Source: JAVEVF01 sp034005175
Lineage (GTDB): Bacteria > Actinomycetota > Coriobacteriia > Anaerosomatales > SLCP01
Direction of reading: 5' to 3'
Assembly (NCBI GenBank): GCA_034005175.1
Contig: JAVEVF010000003.1
Coordinates: 1 to 43,446 of the forward strand
DNA length: 43,446 nt
Part shown: piece by piece, positions 24,303-33,263 of the stretch
Layout of the letters: each line of letters starts with the position of its first letter
Position numbering within the stretch: the stretch's first letter is position 1
The notes under the pieces: generated by a model
What the model was told of the DNA's origin: nothing
Database searches by the model: none
Seen by the model: only the letters and a program-made list of their open reading frames with translations
Program-made: the position numbers and the translations under genes

Positions 24303-25417
24303 TGTAGGACCTCCCGGATGTCGAAGAGCATGGCCTCAACGGCCAGCTGGGGGCTCACATTATACGAGATGCGCTTGCGCGCTTCTTTGACGGCACCGAG
24401 CGCCCGCGTCGCCGCAGCAGGCGTGATCACCGCTGCAATGGCTTGCATCGCGTCGGTCTCGTCCCGGTTGACCAGAAGTTCTGGCGCGCCTTGAGACAGC
24501 ACCAAGCAATCCCGAAGCCAGGACTCGGTGACATTGAGGACCTCGGCCACGCCCTCACGCTCCCGCGCGGTGAGCTGGCGCTTCTGACGCTCCTCAAGAG
24601 TCTTCATCCCCTTGCTGCCGAGGAACTCTGCGCGGGTGCGCGCCTCCTCGGCCTGGAGCGTCTTCAACTCATCGAGCGGCGCCTTCACCGCGGTGAGCAG
24701 CATCTTGGCCGACTGCAACACGTCGTGCTCGTCAAACACCGAGAGGTCTTTGAGGAGCGAGAGCATGTGGTCACGCGCAGCTCGGCGCATGGGGGAATCG
24801 AGAAACTCGCGGGCGCGCATGAGCACACCGCCTGTAGCAGCAAGGGCGGCAAACGTTTCATCCTCCCCCGCACCCGTGCTCTCGGCAAGCAGCGCTGCTG
24901 CGGCCTCTGGCGCCATGCGCTTGAATCGAATCATCTGGCAGCGTGAGCTGATGGTAGGCAATACCCCGTCATAGGTCGTGGCGAGCAAGATGATCACCAC
25001 ATCATCGGGAGGCTCCTCGAGCGTTTTCAGAAACGCGTTGGCCGAGGCCTCGTTGAACGTGTCCGCTGCGTCTAGGATGAAGATCTTGCGACTTGCTTCC
25101 ACGGGTGAGAGGTTCACGTCGTGGATGATGTCGCGGATCTGCTCGATCACGTAGTTCGCCGCACCCTCGGGCTGAACCGTGCGCACATCGGGATGCGCCC
25201 CGCGCTTCACTCGGCGACAGATCTCGCATGCGCCACAAGCATCGCCATTGCAGAGAATCGCGCATGCAAGCGCGCGAGCAGCTGATTTCTTACCCGTACC
25301 CGCCGGGCCCACGAACAGATAGGCGTGCGAAATCGCGCCACGGCGTACCGCCGCGGCGAGGTGGTCGGCCACTTTGCGCTGACCGACAAGCTCGTCCCAT
25401 ACGCACGCCTTCGTCAT
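24290..25417 (-). CDS. holB: DNA polymerase III delta' subunit
   Basis: 375 residues. It is part of the clamp loader that puts the sliding clamp on DNA. The AAA+ P-loop reads LFVGPAGTGKKSAARALA. A zinc module follows (CNGDACGACEICRRV). The DNA-clamp-loader segments KIFILDAADTFNEASANAFL and KTLEEPPDDVVIILLAT, and the SRC motif in TISSRCQMIRF, are clear. Unlike many delta' subunits it keeps a P-loop, so some tau/gamma-like ATP binding is possible. The ATG at 25415-25417 is the family start; the frame is open beyond it into tmk. It is seven bases after the tmk stop. Confidence 0.93.
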   Translation of the reverse strand: MTKACVWDELVGQRKVADHLAAAVRRGAISHAYLFVGPAGTGKKSAARALACAILCNGDACGACEICRRVKRGAHPDVRTVQPEGAANYVIEQIRDIIHDVNLSPVEASRKIFILDAADTFNEASANAFLKTLEEPPDDVVIILLATTYDGVLPTISSRCQMIRFKRMAPEAAAALLAESTGAGEDETFAALAATGGVLMRAREFLDSPMRRAARDHMLSLLKDLSVFDEHDVLQSAKMLLTAVKAPLDELKTLQAEEARTRAEFLGSKGMKTLEERQKRQLTAREREGVAEVLNVTESWLRDCLVLSQGAPELLVNRDETDAMQAIAAVITPAAATRALGAVKEARKRISYNVSPQLAVEAMLFDIREVLQCPR

Positions 25418-25424
25418 AGCCGCG

Positions 25425-26066
25425 CTAGTGTAACACGGCCGCGAGCACGGGTATCCTGCGTACGGCATCCAACATGCGCGCGGCGACCTCGTCGGGTGAG
25501 CCGTCTGCCGAGACCACCGCGACACGCTCAGGATCGCTCTTCGCGATCTGCAAGAACCCATCCCTCACTCGCTCATGAAACTCGAGGCTTTCAGATTCCA
25601 GACGGTCGGCTGCAACACCACTCGTGGCGCGCTTGAGGCCGAGCGCAGGGTCGAGGTCGAGCACGATGGTGAGGTCCGGCACGAGGCCCGCTGCAGCGAA
25701 GGCGTTCAGGTTCGCTATCTCATCAAGGGGAAGACCTCGGCCATAGCCCTGGTAGGCAGTGGTCGAATCATAGTAGCGGTCGCACACGACTGCGCCACCC
25801 GATGCCAGGGTCGGCATGATCACTTGCCGAGTGAGCTCGGCACGCGCGGCCTCATAAAGGAGCAGCTCCGCCCTCGGCTCCAAGCCATCGTGAGCGCGGT
25901 CGAGGAGAAGCGCACGCACGCCCTCTCCGAGCCGCGTGCCACCCGGCTCGCGAACCTGAACCACGCGCAAGCCTGCCTCCCGTAACGCCGAGCCAAGATG
26001 CTCAGCTTGCGTGGACTTGCCCGTCCCCTCACCGCCTTCGACAGTGATGAACACGCCTCTTACCAT
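25425..26066 (-). CDS. tmk: Thymidylate kinase
   Basis: 213 residues, the normal size. It phosphorylates dTMP to dTDP. Motifs are the P-loop EGGEGTGKSTQ (residues 10-20), VREPGGTRLGE, the DRY segment VVCDRYYDSTTAYQGYGRG, and the lid region ATSGVAADRLESES. The ATG at 26064-26066 overlaps the fumB stop as TGATG; a GTG one codon upstream is possible. It is followed directly by holB. Confidence 0.96.
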   Translation of the reverse strand: MVRGVFITVEGGEGTGKSTQAEHLGSALREAGLRVVQVREPGGTRLGEGVRALLLDRAHDGLEPRAELLLYEAARAELTRQVIMPTLASGGAVVCDRYYDSTTAYQGYGRGLPLDEIANLNAFAAAGLVPDLTIVLDLDPALGLKRATSGVAADRLESESLEFHERVRDGFLQIAKSDPERVAVVSADGSPDEVAARMLDAVRRIPVLAAVLH

Positions 26067-26680
26067 CACAGCTCACTTCCGTTGGCACCTGCCGCGCCGC
26101 GCCACTCAAGCGAGGCAGTGAGGTACAGGTCATCACCACGAGCGTCGATCGCGACGAACACCGGGAACCGGTCAAGCTCGAGGCGCACGAGTGCCTCAGT
26201 GCCGAGCTCCGGATACGCCACCACTTCGCTGCTGCTCACATGCGTGGCGAGAAGCGCAGCGATCCCGCCCACCGCCGCGAAATATACCGCACCGTGTGTT
26301 GCGCACGCACGGCGCACGGCCTCGGAACGCGGTCCCTTACCGATGGTGGCGACGATGCCCGCATCGAGAAGGGCAGGGGTTACGGCATCCATGCGCTTGG
26401 CGGTGGTGGGCCCCACCGCACCTGCCGGTCTGCCTGCTGCCGGAGGGGTGGGCCCCGCATAGAAGATCGTCTGGCCACAAAGCCCGTATGGCAACTCGCC
26501 CTTGCGGCGCAGCTCGGCGATGAGTCGGACGTGCGTGGCATCGCGCGCCGTATACACGGGCCCGCTCAGCACCACCTCATCACCTGATTTGAGGCCTGAG
26601 AGCACATCGGCGTCGGCAGGCAATGCCACCTCTATCGGCAGCTCGCCTGCCCTCTGCCTCTGCTCGAAGCCCTCACCCAC
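26066..26680 (-). CDS. fumB: Fumarate hydratase class I, beta subunit
   Basis: 204 residues. With the alpha subunit it interconverts fumarate and malate. Family features are VLSGPVYTARDATHVRLIAE, YGLCGQTIFYAGPTPP, GPTTAKRMDAVTPALLDAG and ATIGKGPRSEAVRRACATHG. The GTG at 26678-26680 has GAGGAG upstream and overlaps the MFS transporter stop by eight bases, so the transporter gene is embedded between the two fumarase subunits. L-tartrate dehydratase subunits look similar, but adjacent mdh favours fumarase. Confidence 0.92.
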   Translation of the reverse strand: MGEGFEQRQRAGELPIEVALPADADVLSGLKSGDEVVLSGPVYTARDATHVRLIAELRRKGELPYGLCGQTIFYAGPTPPAAGRPAGAVGPTTAKRMDAVTPALLDAGIVATIGKGPRSEAVRRACATHGAVYFAAVGGIAALLATHVSSSEVVAYPELGTEALVRLELDRFPVFVAIDARGDDLYLTASLEWRGAAGANGSEL

Positions 26681-28139
26681 CGGACGTCTCCTCGCACTTG
26701 CGCCATTCAAGCGTTCTGAAAGCATACACGGTCGCCCCCAACACGATGAGCGAGGCTGCCATGAGCGCTACCTGCGGACCGCTCACGCCCAGCGCGCCGA
26801 CGGTATCGGGATGCGCCTCCTGCAACCGCCCCACGACGCCCGCGATGAAGTCGCCAAGAGGAGCCATGAGCAACATGGAGGCGAGTAGTGAGACCTTGAT
26901 GACGGACTCAAGCGCCGTGAAGACACGTCCGCGGATCTCGTCGTGAACGGTTGCTACCACGTAGGTGTTGCCCGCAACGGTCACGGTCGCGATGCACACG
27001 CCCGCGATGACGGCGAGAAACGCCGCAACCGCGTAGGTTCGAGTGAGCGCGAACAAGAACATCGCAAAGCCGAATGTGCCCACCCCGCCGAGGAAGAGCA
27101 GCTGTAACGTCACGCGCTGCACGAGCCGCGGCACCACGAGCGCACCGCCCACCATGCCAATGGCGAGAAACACCAACATGAAAGAGGTGGGTGCTGCCGT
27201 AAGGTTCTGCAGCCATGGAAGCGCGTCGCCGAACGGCAGATCGCCCACGAGTTGCTGCGGCACGATGACAAGGCCGATCGTGACTATCGCCCCGCCCCCG
27301 AAGATGGCAAGCCCGATGGTGACGAGCAACCCCCGCAGCTCACGGTGATCGCGCAAGAAGCGGAAGGCGTCCACCACATCGGCGCCGATGAGGTGCGGGT
27401 CGAGCTTGACCTTCTCACGCTTGGCAGCGGTGGCGATATGGATGCTGGCGAGAAATGCCGCCGATGAGAGGAAGGTAAGCGAGTTGAGGAAGACCCCAGC
27501 GCGCGGGCCGAGAAGCGCGGGTGCGAGCGGACCCACCAGCCAGTCGATGAGCGAAAGTCCGCTATCGAGGATCATGCGCACCACCCGATCGAAGACGGCG
27601 AGGAGCGCACCGGATGCCGTGAGGCCCACCAGCATGGAGGCCTGCTGTGTGGTGTAGGTGAGCCCGTTCGCAAGCGCCACGTCTTCCTCGGCGACCAGAT
27701 GTGGTATGAGCGCGTTCTTCGCCGGATAGAAGAACAGCGAGGCGGTCTCCATCAGCAGCACGATGAGGTAGATGAGCGCAAGCTCATTGGTGAATAGCAG
27801 GCCGAGCGTGAGCACGGCTCGCGCGAGGTCACATGCGATCATGAGCCGCCGTCGGTCGAAGCGGTCTACAAGCACGCCCGTAAGCGAGCTGAGCACGAGC
27901 GCGGGAAGCAGCTTGGCGATGAGGATGCCAGCCACCGCAAATGACGACCCACCGGAAAGCGAGGTCACCAGCGGCATGAGAAAGCCGATGACGAGCCAGT
28001 CTCCGATGCCGCTGATGAACTGGCTCAGCCACAGTCTTCTGAAGGCGGAGTTCGCGAGGAGGCGACCATAACCGCCGGATGGAGACTCTGGCGCGGGGTT
28101 AGCTCTTGTCGGGGTGGTGTCGCAAGTCGTGGAGGACAT
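26673..28139 (-). CDS. MFS transporter (EntS/MFS_3-like)
   Basis: 488 residues, about 12 membrane helices. It begins NSAFRRLWLSQFISGIGDWL, and has the cytoplasmic loop GVLVDRFDRRRLMIACDLAR between helices 2 and 3, both typical of the MFS group that includes EntS and macrolide-efflux-like exporters. A charged mid-loop (AAKREKVKLDPHLIGAD) precedes the second half. The substrate cannot be read from sequence. The start ATG at 28137-28139 is one base after the fumA stop, and the stop lies within fumB. That tight embedding suggests co-expression with fumarase; C4-acid export is a speculation, as EntS-like proteins usually export other compounds. Confidence 0.85.
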   Translation of the reverse strand: MSSTTCDTTPTRANPAPESPSGGYGRLLANSAFRRLWLSQFISGIGDWLVIGFLMPLVTSLSGGSSFAVAGILIAKLLPALVLSSLTGVLVDRFDRRRLMIACDLARAVLTLGLLFTNELALIYLIVLLMETASLFFYPAKNALIPHLVAEEDVALANGLTYTTQQASMLVGLTASGALLAVFDRVVRMILDSGLSLIDWLVGPLAPALLGPRAGVFLNSLTFLSSAAFLASIHIATAAKREKVKLDPHLIGADVVDAFRFLRDHRELRGLLVTIGLAIFGGGAIVTIGLVIVPQQLVGDLPFGDALPWLQNLTAAPTSFMLVFLAIGMVGGALVVPRLVQRVTLQLLFLGGVGTFGFAMFLFALTRTYAVAAFLAVIAGVCIATVTVAGNTYVVATVHDEIRGRVFTALESVIKVSLLASMLLMAPLGDFIAGVVGRLQEAHPDTVGALGVSGPQVALMAASLIVLGATVYAFRTLEWRKCEETSGG

Positions 28140-28140
28140 C

Positions 28141-28980
28141 TCAGGCGATCCGCACACTCACAGAGCGCACTGCCGAGCAACCCACGTTCACCGCGACCGG
28201 CAGCGAGGCGATGTGGCACGGAGCAGCAACCACGTTCACGCCCAGCGCGGTCACCGTCCCGCCGAATCCTCCCGGACCGATCCCCAGTGCATCGACCTCG
28301 TCGCGAAGCCGCCGTTCCAGCGCCGCGTACTCTTCATCGGGATTGGTCGAGCAGATCTCGCGCAGCAGCGCCCGTTTCGCCAAGCCGCCCACCTTGTCGA
28401 AGCTCCCGCCGATACCCACGCCAACCACGAGCGGCGGGCATGCAGCGGCACCCGTGCGACTCACCGTATCTGTCACGAACCGCACGACGCCTTCGACACC
28501 GTCACCAGGTGCGAGCATGGCCACTGCAGACGCGTTATCCGAGCCCCCGCCTTTGAGCATCACATGCAAGGTGACGCCAGAACCCTCGACGAACACGACA
28601 TCCAGGAAGGCGGGCGTGTTGTCGCCGGTGTTGGCACGGTCGAAGAGCGGGTCGCGTGCTATGCTTGTTCGAAGGCGCGCGTCGCGATACGCCGAGGCTA
28701 CCGCCGCATCAATGGCGCCACCGATGTCACCGGGAACGCACTCCTCGGCACCCACCTCGAGAAGCACCCACACCGAGCCGGTGTCCTGGCAAAGAGGCAC
28801 GCAGTCTCGGGATGCGATCTCGGCGTTGTCGAGCAGCTTCGCAAGCACGGAGAGACCCCGCTCAGAGCGCTCGCGCCCCACCGCCTCGCGCAGCGCTACG
28901 AGAGCATCAGCGCGAAGACCAGTAGCTGCCTGCATGATGGCGCCGTACACCGCCTGGCTGATGTCTTCGGTACGCACCAC
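28141..28980 (-). CDS. fumA: Fumarate hydratase class I, alpha subunit
   Basis: 279 residues. This subunit binds the catalytic [4Fe-4S] cluster. The three expected cysteine ligands are in VPLCQDTGSVWV, GAAACPPLVVGVGIGG and LREICSTNPDEEY. KGGGSDNASAVAML and GGTVTALGVNVVAAPCHIAS are also family signatures. It starts with GTG at 28978-28980, five bases after the mdh stop. This oxygen-sensitive enzyme type fits an anaerobe. Tartrate dehydratase is the alternative, less likely beside mdh. Confidence 0.94.
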   Translation of the reverse strand: MVRTEDISQAVYGAIMQAATGLRADALVALREAVGRERSERGLSVLAKLLDNAEIASRDCVPLCQDTGSVWVLLEVGAEECVPGDIGGAIDAAVASAYRDARLRTSIARDPLFDRANTGDNTPAFLDVVFVEGSGVTLHVMLKGGGSDNASAVAMLAPGDGVEGVVRFVTDTVSRTGAAACPPLVVGVGIGGSFDKVGGLAKRALLREICSTNPDEEYAALERRLRDEVDALGIGPGGFGGTVTALGVNVVAAPCHIASLPVAVNVGCSAVRSVSVRIA

Positions 28981-28985
28981 GAGCG

Positions 28986-29915
28986 CTACACTCCGAGGCC
29001 CGAGACGGCCTCAGTCACCGTAGCAGCCGATGCCCGCAACGCAGCGAGCTCGCCATCGTCAAGCTCGAGCTCGGGGATCGCGTGCACGCCCTGGCGGCCC
29101 AGCGTCGCGGGGACTGAGAGGTATACGTCGGAAATGCCATACTCGCCGGCGAGGTACACGCAGCTTGGCAGCGCTGTCTGCGCGTCGGAGAGCACGGCCT
29201 GAACCATGGACACCACCGATGCGGCAGGCGCGTGGAATGCACTTCCTGTCTTCAGTAGCTTCACCACCTCGGCGCCCCCGAAGACCGTGCGCTCCACCAG
29301 CGACTCTACGCGTGCGGGAGACAACAGCTCGGTGATAGGAGTGCCTCTCACCGTCGAGTGGCGAGCCAACGGCACCATCGCATCGCCATGCGCACCGATA
29401 GCAAGCGCAGTGATCTCGCTAAGCGGAGCGCCTGTCTCCTCGGCGATGGCGTACGCGAAGCGCGCCGAGTCAAGCACGCCACCCATTCCAAAGATGCGCT
29501 GATGCGGCAGTCCCGAGACCTTCCAGCCGAGATAGCACATCACATCAAGCGGGTTCGTCACGCAGATGATGATCGCGTCTGGCGACACGGCCATCACCTC
29601 TCTCACCACGCTGCGTACGATGGCACCATTTGCTGCCAGCAGGTCATCGCGGGTCATGCCGGGCTTGCGGGGCAGGCCTGCGGTGATCACCACGACGTCT
29701 GAGCCCGCTGTGTCTGCGTAGTCGTTGGTTCCGCTCACCACCGGATCGAAACGCTCGACCGACCGGCTGTGCATCATGTCGAGGGCCTTGCCCTGCGGCA
29801 GGCCCCCGGCGACATCGATCATGACGACATCAGCGACGCCTTTGGTAAGCAGCAAGAACGCGGTGGTCGCGCCCACCTGCCCCGCGCCGACGACGGTCAC
29901 CTTCGGCCATGCCAT
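28986..29915 (-). CDS. mdh: Malate dehydrogenase (LDH-like type)
   Basis: 309 residues. It oxidises malate to oxaloacetate with NAD. The Rossmann loop is VVGAGQVGATTAFLL. The substrate loop AGLPRKPGMTRDDLL has Arg at the discriminating position, which favours malate over lactate. VTNPLDVMCYLGW, FGMGGVLDSARFAYAIAEE (catalytic Asp-Arg region) and ALAIGAHGDAMVPL (catalytic His) complete the site. The ATG at 29913-29915 has AGAGGG six bases upstream; an ATG two codons earlier is too close to that site. It begins the mdh-fumA-MFS-fumB stretch. Confidence 0.95.
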   Translation of the reverse strand: MAWPKVTVVGAGQVGATTAFLLLTKGVADVVMIDVAGGLPQGKALDMMHSRSVERFDPVVSGTNDYADTAGSDVVVITAGLPRKPGMTRDDLLAANGAIVRSVVREVMAVSPDAIIICVTNPLDVMCYLGWKVSGLPHQRIFGMGGVLDSARFAYAIAEETGAPLSEITALAIGAHGDAMVPLARHSTVRGTPITELLSPARVESLVERTVFGGAEVVKLLKTGSAFHAPAASVVSMVQAVLSDAQTALPSCVYLAGEYGISDVYLSVPATLGRQGVHAIPELELDDGELAALRASAATVTEAVSGLGV

Positions 29916-30019
29916 CCGCATCCCTCTCCGTTCATCCGGGCACATGTGTCCGGCTCTCATTGTGTAAGCAGGGGGTGCGAGTACGCCACCCGATGGTGGA
30001 TTCTACCACCCCGCGAACA

Positions 30020-30703
30020 TCAGGACAGGTCGGCCGGATAGTCGACGGGAACCCTGCGCCCCGTATGTACCGCGAGCCGCTGCGCAAGAATGGGTGGCAG
30101 CTCGGGGAGCATGAGGTCTGGATCGGGAGCCGCGATGGGCAGGACAAGATCGGCGAGAAGAAGGTCGTCCTGCGAGCTCGTGGACTCATCCAAGAGTTCG
30201 CCAGCGTGGATGATGGCGCTGATTCCTCGGCACCTGTCAGGGCCCGTGCCACCGGAACACTCCGCGAGAAGAAGCAGTCCCGCGAGCCCGGGCGAACATG
30301 CAAGCGCGTATTCCAAGATGGCCTCTGCCTGCAGCTCTGACTCCGCTCCCACGCGCCATACAACTGCATCAAGGCGCTCGGCTATCAGGGCTCGCACCAC
30401 GTTCTCGTCAAGGCACGCATCCCCTGCCACGAGCGCCGTGCGGCCAAGCACGCTCTCGACGATTCGCGCCTCGCGATCCTCGGCCCCGAAGGCTACGAGC
30501 AATGCAGCCCCCTCCACGCAGCCGTCAACGCGAGCAATGAGGTCCTCGCGCTCCTCGGCAGAAAGGCCAGCGAGGCTCGGCACACGCGGGCAGACGATGG
30601 CCTCGGCGCCAGCCGCACACGCCGCACGCGCAGCCGCGATGAGCGCATCAGCATCTGCTGCAGCATCGTCTCGCACGCGGTGGTGGATGAGTGCGATCTT
30701 CAC
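30020..30703 (-). CDS. Degenerate nitrilase/carbon-nitrogen hydrolase-like protein
   Basis: 227 residues, shorter than the 260-300 of active members. The fold pattern is visible: MKIALIHHRV, then GAEAIVCPRVPSLAGL, ALVAGDACLDENVVRALIAE, RLDAVVWRV, and RCRGISAIIHAGELLDES, matching the strand-helix order of the nitrilase superfamily. The glutamate expected in the PE motif is Arg here (CPRVPS), and the segment that normally carries the catalytic lysine seems deleted. Only a candidate Cys in GDACLD remains. It is probably not catalytic and may bind a ligand. It starts with GTG after GGAGAGGGGG and lies between topA and mdh. Assignment is by eye and could be wrong. Confidence 0.6.
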   Translation of the reverse strand: MKIALIHHRVRDDAAADADALIAAARAACAAGAEAIVCPRVPSLAGLSAEEREDLIARVDGCVEGAALLVAFGAEDREARIVESVLGRTALVAGDACLDENVVRALIAERLDAVVWRVGAESELQAEAILEYALACSPGLAGLLLLAECSGGTGPDRCRGISAIIHAGELLDESTSSQDDLLLADLVLPIAAPDPDLMLPELPPILAQRLAVHTGRRVPVDYPADLS

Positions 30704-30774
30704 GGGTGGCCCCCTCTCCAGCGCAACACGCTGTCACAGAGGAGATACCCCGAACTCTCCCTCGGCCTCCGCTC

Positions 30775-33186
30775 TCAGGAGCTCTTCTTAGGAGTGCGCT
30801 TCGCTGCCGAGCTTCGTCTTGAGGTGCCCGTCGCCTTCTTGCCGCCTTTCGTACCACGCCGAGTCTTGCTTTCGGCTCGTGCGGGGCACTCGGGATCCAC
30901 ACAGATCTTCCAGGGCCCTTTCTTGGTGTGCACGATGACCTTGGGCGCGCCGCACGCGACACACACCTCGTCGGTGGCTTCGATCTCGCCAGTCTGCGGC
31001 AATGGGTAGGAGACCGGATGCTCCTTGGGGTCATAGTTCACGCAACGGATGTAGCGGCTCCCGACCTGCGAGTAGCGCACACGCAGCTCTGCGCCGTCCA
31101 CCGGGCAGCGTCCTACGACGATCTCCGGTCCTTTCTTCGTGGGGCACTCGGTGTTGAGACACATCAACCGCGCGGGGCGCTTGAACTGGCTGATCTTCAC
31201 CTGGTGGCTACCGCACTCAGGACACATATCATCTACCGCCGCATACCGCGCATTCTTCGGGAGCGGATAGGTGACTGTACAGTCGGGGTATCCCTGGCAG
31301 CCCACGAAGTACGAACGCGTCCGCGGCGAGTACTTGATAAGCAGGTCATGGCCGGACTCAGGGCACGTACCCACCTTGGCATCCTCATCCGCGGCCGCCT
31401 TCAGCAGCTCGCCCACCTCGGGCACGTGGTTAAGCAGCGCCTTCATCACCTCGGCTAAAAGCCTGCGTGAGTGGCCAACCACCGCGTCCTTTTGTGTGCG
31501 CGCCTTAGCGATCTCGTCCATCTCACGCTCGAGCTCGGCGGTCATCTCTGGCGTCGTGATGCGCTCCGCATGCGTGACAAGCGCGTTTTCCACCGAGATG
31601 CCCTTGCGTGTGGGCTGGATGGGATCCCCGCTGGTGTACTTGCGGTCATACAGCGTCTGGATGATGTCGTGGCGGGTGGCCTTTGTCCCCAGGCCACGCT
31701 TCTCCATCTCCTGGATGAGCTTGCCCTGGCTGTAGCGTGCTGGCGGCTGAGTCTGCTTGGCCTCCATCTCGGCGCCGAGAAAGCCGACCTCCTCGCCCTC
31801 GGCAAGCACGGGGAGGTGCTCCTCCTTCTTCATGCCGTAGGGATACACCGCGCGAAACCCAGCAGACACGACGACATCGCCTCGTGCTACGAAGCGCTCG
31901 CCTCCCACATCGATGCCGAGCTTCGTGCTCTCGATGAGTGCGGGGTCGCTCAGCGTGGCCATGAAGCGGCGCGCGACGAGGTTGTAGAGCTTGTACTCCT
32001 CGGGCTTGAGTCTCTCGGGATCAGCGGCCCCGGTGGGGTGAATGGGCGGGTGGTCTGTCGTCTCCTTCGCCCCGCGCGTCGCGGTGAGCTTGCCTTTCTT
32101 GAGCAGCGCCGAGGCGTAAGCATGGTAGGTCGGCACCTTTTCAAGCTCACGCAAGAGCGTGTGGAGCTCGAGACTCGGCGGGTAGACGGTGTTGTCCACG
32201 CGTGGATACGAGATGAGACCGCTCATATACAGGGACTCGGCGATACGCATCGTGCGTGAGGGGGATAGCCCCTCGGCAGCAGCGGCGGCCTGAAGAGCGG
32301 TGGTGTTGAAGGGGGCGGGCGGCTTGACGGTGCGCCGGCTACGAGTCACCTCCGCGACATTGCCTGTGCTCGCGCCCTCGACCGCGGCCATGACACGCTC
32401 GGCCTCGGCAACCCCTGCGAAGCGCTCCTTGGCGTGCGAGGCCGTGAACGTAACGGCCTCCTCGCCTTGCGTGCTCTCGAAGGTGGAGCGGACCGTCCAG
32501 TAGTCCTCGGGGACGAACGCGTCGCGCTCGCGCTCCCGATCGACGATGAGCTTCAGGGTGGGAGTCTGCACTCGGCCAGCCGAGAGGATGTCTCCCCACG
32601 CCCGTTTGGATGCGGCGTTGGATGCGAGCGTGAGGTAGCGCGTGAGGACCGCACCCCACACCAGGTCGATGTCCTGGCGGGTCTCGCCCGCGTCGGCAAG
32701 CTCCTCAGAGAGCGCACCCTCCTCGGCGAACGCGCGCTCGATCTCGTCTTTCGTGATGGCTGAGAAACGCACGCGTCCAACAGGCACGTCGGCGTTCACG
32801 CGACGCACGACATCACGCGCATCGGCACCGATAAGTTCGCCCTCGCGGTCGAAGTCGGTGGCGATCACGACGTGGTCGGCCTTCTTGGAGAGGTTCTCAA
32901 GCGCTCGTATGATGCCCTTCTCGGCGCCTTCTTTGAGGATGGGTGCTTTCACGAGTGTGGGAAGCGATTCGATCTTCCACTTCTTGAGATCGACGTCATC
33001 TACTTCCTCGGGGAAGTCCACCTTCATGATGTGGCCCTTCAGGCCGATACTCACCCACTCCTCACCGTCACGGCGAAAGCGGTAGACGGGTGTGGAGTAG
33101 ACCTTATCGGCGGTGGGCTTTCCCACGGCGAGGATCTCGGCGATCCTGCGCGCGGCGATGTTCTTCTCGGAGATGACCAATCGCAT
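30775..33186 (-). CDS. topA: DNA topoisomerase I (type IA) with archaeal-type motifs
   Basis: 803 residues. It relaxes negative supercoils through a tyrosine-DNA link. The TOPRIM acidic residues are Glu7 (VISEKN) and Asp111/Asp113/Glu115 (ATDFDREGEL). The active-site tyrosine is Tyr327 in SGLISYPRVDNTVYP. That segment and the N-terminal SEKNIAARRIAEIL match archaeal TopA, whereas typical bacterial TopA has VESPAKAKTI and ITYMRTDS. Four C-terminal zinc-ribbon-like modules follow (from residue 600 or so: CPESGH...C-x4-C, CPECG...C-x4-C, CPVDG...C, CVACG...C-x4-C). A Lys/Arg/Ser tail ends the protein. A -10 box lies about 40 bases before the ATG. Confidence 0.93.
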   Translation of the reverse strand: MRLVISEKNIAARRIAEILAVGKPTADKVYSTPVYRFRRDGEEWVSIGLKGHIMKVDFPEEVDDVDLKKWKIESLPTLVKAPILKEGAEKGIIRALENLSKKADHVVIATDFDREGELIGADARDVVRRVNADVPVGRVRFSAITKDEIERAFAEEGALSEELADAGETRQDIDLVWGAVLTRYLTLASNAASKRAWGDILSAGRVQTPTLKLIVDRERERDAFVPEDYWTVRSTFESTQGEEAVTFTASHAKERFAGVAEAERVMAAVEGASTGNVAEVTRSRRTVKPPAPFNTTALQAAAAAEGLSPSRTMRIAESLYMSGLISYPRVDNTVYPPSLELHTLLRELEKVPTYHAYASALLKKGKLTATRGAKETTDHPPIHPTGAADPERLKPEEYKLYNLVARRFMATLSDPALIESTKLGIDVGGERFVARGDVVVSAGFRAVYPYGMKKEEHLPVLAEGEEVGFLGAEMEAKQTQPPARYSQGKLIQEMEKRGLGTKATRHDIIQTLYDRKYTSGDPIQPTRKGISVENALVTHAERITTPEMTAELEREMDEIAKARTQKDAVVGHSRRLLAEVMKALLNHVPEVGELLKAAADEDAKVGTCPESGHDLLIKYSPRTRSYFVGCQGYPDCTVTYPLPKNARYAAVDDMCPECGSHQVKISQFKRPARLMCLNTECPTKKGPEIVVGRCPVDGAELRVRYSQVGSRYIRCVNYDPKEHPVSYPLPQTGEIEATDEVCVACGAPKVIVHTKKGPWKICVDPECPARAESKTRRGTKGGKKATGTSRRSSAAKRTPKKSS

Positions 33187-33225
33187 ACAGGCTGGGTCCT
33201 GTTCTTCAGACAGCAGGTCGTTGCG

Positions 33226-33235
33226 AGTATATACT
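33226..33235 (-). promoter_or_regulatory. Candidate -10 box of topA
   Basis: AGTATATACT is a perfect 10-base palindrome that gives TATACT on the minus strand about 40 bases before the topA start. The same TATACT box precedes htrA at a similar distance. No convincing -35 box is visible. Confidence 0.45.
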
Positions 33236-33263
33236 GCGCGTCAACCTCTGCCCTACCGAGCCC

